From Trichoplax adhaerens (lineage: Eukaryota; Placozoa; Uniplacotomia; Trichoplacea; Trichoplacidae): DNA of 64,000 nucleotides. Below the pieces are notes generated by a model that saw only the letters and a program-made list of their open reading frames with translations, searched no databases and was not told the DNA's origin. The stretch covers positions 249,046 to 313,045 of the forward strand of contig NW_002060961.1 in assembly GCF_000150275.1 (NCBI RefSeq), read 5' to 3'. Position numbers and translations under genes: made by a program. Within the stretch, counting starts at the first letter, position 1. Each line of letters starts with the position of its first letter. Shown here one piece after another: positions 60,019 through 64,000 of the stretch.

Positions 60019-61642
60019 ATTGTTTAAGCAATCGCTTGTGAAATTCGTCATGGAATATATTAATTGGGTATACTACGAAACCCACGCAAGGATTTCAAAG
60101 ATAAATGCATTCTATACGAGTTATTCGAATTATTTACGTAAAACTCAAATGATTGCTTGAGAAGAAGGGCTATAGCAAAAATCCATTCTGACTAAGGAAA
60201 TTAATAATTCGTTATGCCTAGCCAGCGTTGAGCAACATACCGTTATGTGATTGATTTCGGTTCCTGTCATATATAACATGTATAATATGTAACCATACTT
60301 AAACACTACGCGTGTAAATCTATAAAAATTCTAGCTTAAAACTATAACCTTTTTGACCCTTCTCCGTATCCTTCGAGTATATTATAGTTAGGTAGTTCTG
60401 ATGATAACATTTTGTGGACAAATCTTAAATATTTATACGCAACCTCATTTATTCACGCTACGCTTTAAACTAAGTCTAAATTAAAGTAATTAGAAGCCAA
60501 TAGGCCTAAATACGCCCAGTAAAATAGATCACCTGATCACTTTTTTACAGGATACAAATTCACACGAGAGAAGATTAAAATTTTTATGTTCTGAGGTTTG
60601 AGCTTGCAGAATGAAACTCAGAATCGTCATATTAATTAACGCTGTTACTAATTTTCAAGCCCAATAGGTTAATTCAAACATGTATTTTTCACTCGTTATA
60701 TTGCAAATTGAGTATCATCTGACATAAGCTTAAGATATCTACATCTACATCAGGAAAATGCTAGCTTATCATTATTTCTCTACTTGAAATAATAATTACA
60801 GTGATTCTGTCTGATAATGTAGTAAATAAGATGCCACATTTTACAATCAATATTGCTATCATTATCATATCATAATGATTTTTGTTTACAGTTAATGCAG
60901 CTAAGGTGTTTGAAAAAAACACTTTACATTAAATGTTAAAACTTATAAATATAACAATGTAGTTGACAATAATCATGACATTTAAACGCAATTACGATAG
61001 GAAAGAGCAAACGACCTGAAAATTTTAATGGAAATGATGAAGTTGCCTTCATAAGTCTACCTCCTACTACAAATATATAGTTTATCATCAATATAATTAT
61101 TAATAATTCATACCGATATACTCGACAGTAGTATCTGTAGTTCAAGTATTTAAATCAAAGTAAGTAAGTAATCTACTTTTAAATGCTACTTCGTATTTAG
61201 TAATTACTTATATAGCACGTTCTATCTGTCATATGAACAAGTTAGAATATCAATAAGAAAGTTGATTTGCATAAGGCAATTTTTATGCTCATTAATCAAA
61301 AATTCCCGGATATTGTGCTCTATGTCAGCCAATTTTCAAGCCTTATGTTTTTAGCACCTATCATTAAAACTATTTCAGAAACAAACGTGATATGGTACAA
61401 CTAAAGTGAGTAATGCTCAATTATTACAGCTATTCTGAAACAGTTCTTTAAAATTCAGCTATTAAAAAATTACAGCAGAGTACATTAATGTAAATTGGTA
61501 TTGATTAGTAACCCAAGCATCAACGCCTGTCTTATTAATTATATTATAGGATAAATTCAACAATGTTGAAGACGATAGAAGCTATCTATCTTTTGTTGCT
61601 TCTTTCGACCATTTTCGCTTATATGCTTACCAACAATTCAAT
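60019..61642. other. Intergenic DNA between ACAT1 and Frizzled
   Basis: AT-rich, convergent gene ends. The minus ORF at 60936-61145 has no features. No repeats were noticed. Confidence 0.4.
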
Positions 61643-63409
61643 CTAGAATTGAATAAACTTGTGAGAGCAACATATTAAACGAAAAATATTTTCCCATTCA
61701 TTGACTGTTTTCCGTGAAGCAATCCAAAATGAGACAACAATACCGCGTAATAGTTGAGCTAATAATTTAACAGCAAGCACTGAGATATGAACGTCAGAAT
61801 GTATATTTTGCCTTTTCTCACATGGAAATTGGTTAAATCGTGATTGATTTCTATGCAAAGGTTGCCAATAAGGTCCTTGAGTGTACTCATAGCAATAGCA
61901 GCCTATTATGATAGATGCTAATAGCCAATAAAAGATAAAGAACGTTAAAACACGGCCACGAAAGCGACTTAATTTTACCATTGAGGCTTTCGCTGCGGTG
62001 TTTTGTGCTAATTGAGCTTTTATTTTTCTAGTGCTGACATAAAACACTATCATAAATACGGAGGCAAGTAATAAGCAAAGAGAATGAGGTAAAATGACAA
62101 AGCCAATCAAGTAGAACCCTTTCTGTGTGGCTAGATGGCTACTAATATAGCATAATCCAGTTAGTTCATCGGCACTAACTTTTTTCCAAAGAATTATGAC
62201 GGCAACCGGCACTGCAGGTATAATCCAGCTTAATGTATGGTAATAGACAGCATAGCCAGTTATTATTTCAGAACACCATTTTTTCTTGGCTGATAAGTAC
62301 CATAATAACGTTAAGACTACTAACCAAATTGAAGCGACTAAGTCGAAATAGTATAACATAATAAATATAACTGTGCAAGGCACATGGCTAACTGATTCGA
62401 CGATTAAAAAATGATTCTTAGTAGAGTTAATAGGGGTACCAGGATAGCTACACTTCAGCGGATCTGAGTTAAGGTAATCTGGACAGAAAAATTGACAAAG
62501 CGTATCGTTGATAGGATTACGAATCGATGAATTTGTCATTTTAGTAAGAATTCTATTGCTAGAGTCGAGTTTTCCACACGCTACCGTTTCATAGCGTAAG
62601 AATACACGTAAAAGATGGACTAAAGCATAGATATTGTAACATATTGACATAAATATGAGGATTCGTTCTGGATATTGAAAACGTTGTGGTCGAATAGCAG
62701 CGGTTAAAATTGCTATCAACGTAAAGGAGAACGTTAACGCCGATAACAGAGCCATATAAGTATTCATCCTTTTCTTTTCTTTACTAGTAAATAATCCCTC
62801 ACCACAACAGCGTAATCGGCAAGTCTGACTTTTACTATCGTAGCTATAATGCTTACATCGATCGCAAATTTCACGACTTGCTTCATGCACTATATCCGTA
62901 GAAGATTTTGTCGATAACGTAACAGCATTGTGGACGGTGTTTGTAGAAATTGGCTTGCTATCCGTTGTAATAGGAGGCGGAAAGCAAATGTATCCTTTCT
63001 TATTCTGGAGATACAGAGAGCAATTGAAACGAGGATTTCGAGGTAAAGAATTCCATATATCACAATCGCTTTTAGCTTTAATACATAACTCGCGACAAGG
63101 TTTAACTTCATAATTTTGGTAGCCATAGTGTTGATAACATAGCGGTAGGTAAGACAGGCAAAGAAAAGCTCGAGCAAGTCGACATCGATTTTCATTTTGA
63201 TGTATGATATGATGAGCGATTTGGAAAATTTCGTCACTTAGTTGATTTTGAGTTATATTATCGGGTAAAGTAGTTAAATTATAATAGTTTAAGTCTTGGC
63301 AAAATTTAACTTGAACCTTTTGACATTTAACTTCGCCATAACATAATGACCACAACAAGACTACACTGATCGTAAATAGGATCTTTAGGATCTTAATTTG
63401 AGCAGACAT
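61643..63409 (-). CDS. Frizzled-family Wnt receptor, intronless
   Basis: A single exon of 588 codons from ATG at 63409. Signal peptide at residues 1-25. The cysteine-rich Wnt-binding domain spans about 29-142 with ten cysteines (29, 37, 76, 84, 91, 105, 109, 116, 130, 142) and the PCRELC block at 104-109. A Ser/Thr-rich linker runs to about 178, followed by a short cysteine cluster (182-202). Seven membrane helices lie at about 218-238, 249-270, 343-370, 383-407, 431-458, 486-506 and 541-563. The cytoplasmic tail opens with KTVNEW (567-572), the KTxxxW motif that recruits Dishevelled. The tail is very short (about 25 residues) and ends without a PDZ-type S/T-x-V. The first extracellular loop (about 275-335) is long. 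N-glycosylation sites such as NLT (44) and NIT (51) are in the CRD. Assignment to the Frizzled rather than Smoothened branch rests on KTxxxW and the CRD pattern. Confidence 0.93.
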   Translation of the reverse strand: MSAQIKILKILFTISVVLLWSLCYGEVKCQKVQVKFCQDLNYYNLTTLPDNITQNQLSDEIFQIAHHIIHQNENRCRLARAFLCLSYLPLCYQHYGYQNYEVKPCRELCIKAKSDCDIWNSLPRNPRFNCSLYLQNKKGYICFPPPITTDSKPISTNTVHNAVTLSTKSSTDIVHEASREICDRCKHYSYDSKSQTCRLRCCGEGLFTSKEKKRMNTYMALLSALTFSFTLIAILTAAIRPQRFQYPERILIFMSICYNIYALVHLLRVFLRYETVACGKLDSSNRILTKMTNSSIRNPINDTLCQFFCPDYLNSDPLKCSYPGTPINSTKNHFLIVESVSHVPCTVIFIMLYYFDLVASIWLVVLTLLWYLSAKKKWCSEIITGYAVYYHTLSWIIPAVPVAVIILWKKVSADELTGLCYISSHLATQKGFYLIGFVILPHSLCLLLASVFMIVFYVSTRKIKAQLAQNTAAKASMVKLSRFRGRVLTFFIFYWLLASIIIGCYCYEYTQGPYWQPLHRNQSRFNQFPCEKRQNIHSDVHISVLAVKLLAQLLRGIVVSFWIASRKTVNEWENIFRLICCSHKFIQF

Positions 63410-64000
63410 GACGGGTTAATAATTTGCCATGAAAACATAAACAGTCATGATATAACTTACGAGGAAATTGCTAGATCCGGCTAAACTAGAATTTCCATTT
63501 CAAGAATAGACTATTTTATCAACTTCTTATAGTCTGCTTCTGGTTAATAACTCTATCTACACTTAAATTTTTCTCACTTTACTTGACTGATATCATTTAC
63601 AAGAAAGACTATAACAAGATAATGCTTAATTAATTATTGAACCTATTCTACAATTTTAGAGACACAATAGCTATCTTCCCCAAATCAGTCTTTTTCGTCT
63701 AAAATAAAAGTCTAGTGTCTTAAAAATTAAATTAAATAGATTACAAAGGATTCAGTCAAATCAAATTTATGCGGTAGACTTTTTAATGTCTACCAAATAT
63801 AACAAAATGTTATTTGTATCCTGCATTAGCAGACAGTCTATAGCAATTTAAAGATATAGGAAGATAATTTTAAGATATTCAACGATAGCGGTGACTCAGA
63901 ATTTTCTTTAACTAGCACAAGGAACTTATAAAATGTTTTTTTAATTACGCACCTCTTCAAAAATTGTCGACCTAAGCGAAGGCATAAGGTCATTTATACC
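63410..64000. other. Upstream region of Frizzled, no gene seen
   Basis: AT-rich 5' flank of the minus-strand Frizzled gene, presumably holding its promoter. No recognisable elements or coding frames. Confidence 0.4.

Noticed and set aside
62890-63237. ORFs on both strands inside the Frizzled gene
   Set aside because: Alternative-frame shadows of the Frizzled CRD.
1-64000. tRNA, rRNA, CRISPR or prokaryotic signals
   Set aside because: No cloverleaf with a GTTCRA box, no rRNA-like stretch and no regularly spaced short repeats with unique spacers were seen. The gene structures are eukaryotic.

Overview
The window is nuclear DNA from a multicellular animal. It is AT-rich, the genes are split by short GT-AG introns (roughly 50-600 bp), and the gene set is metazoan: a Frizzled receptor with an intact KTxxxW motif, two GT31 (beta-1,3-galactosyltransferase-like) enzymes, a REPS1/2-type EH-domain endocytic adaptor, and conserved mitochondrial and ribosome-biogenesis genes. 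Compact genes, low GC and a complete Frizzled suggest an early-branching animal, with a placozoan (Trichoplax/Hoilungia type) as my best guess. No species marker is present, so this is an inference.

Layout. 2.8-4.1 kb: intronless GT31 gene A (minus), whose metal-binding DxD motif is degraded. 4.1-6.4 kb: GTAC-palindrome-rich DNA, a MITE-like inverted-repeat element and a 3 x 69-bp repeat. 8.2-11.9 kb: a small ankyrin-repeat gene (minus) with one repeat per exon. 15.8-20.1 kb: a tandem duplicate of that gene, broken by an in-frame stop and an eroded exon. 22.9-24.0 kb: a diverged tandem duplication that may hide a mini-gene. 25.2-26.5 kb: intronless GT31 gene B (minus) with intact catalytic motifs. 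28.0-28.9 kb: mitochondrial ribosomal protein mS35 (plus). 29.3-30.8 kb: degenerate repeats. 32.7-37.4 kb: the REPS1/2-like adaptor (minus, at least 13 exons). 38.6-43.2 kb: a repeat-dense block with a 410-bp triplication, an 88-bp palindrome-bearing minisatellite, long perfect hairpins and a 168-bp tandem duplication. 43.3-45.2 kb: mitochondrial pyruvate carrier 2 (plus). 46.1-48.5 kb: more repeats, including a ~75-bp minisatellite with higher-order structure. 48.6-49.3 kb: an atypical GATA-type zinc-finger ORF. 50.5-53.2 kb: an Efg1-like rRNA-processing protein (plus, six exons). 54.3-55.7 kb: an EXPERA/emopamil-binding-family membrane protein (minus). 56.3-56.6 kb: an unrecognised small ORF. 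57.3-59.9 kb: mitochondrial acetyl-CoA acetyltransferase (plus, 13 exons seen, start exon missing). 61.6-63.4 kb: intronless Frizzled (minus).

The genes do not form one pathway. Three (MPC2, ACAT1, mS35) are mitochondrial: pyruvate import, acetyl-CoA/ketone metabolism and mitochondrial translation. Efg1 serves 18S rRNA maturation. REPS acts in endocytosis, Frizzled in Wnt signalling and GT31 in Golgi glycosylation. Exon boundaries were read by eye from splice signals, reading-frame phase and family similarity; no alignment program was available.
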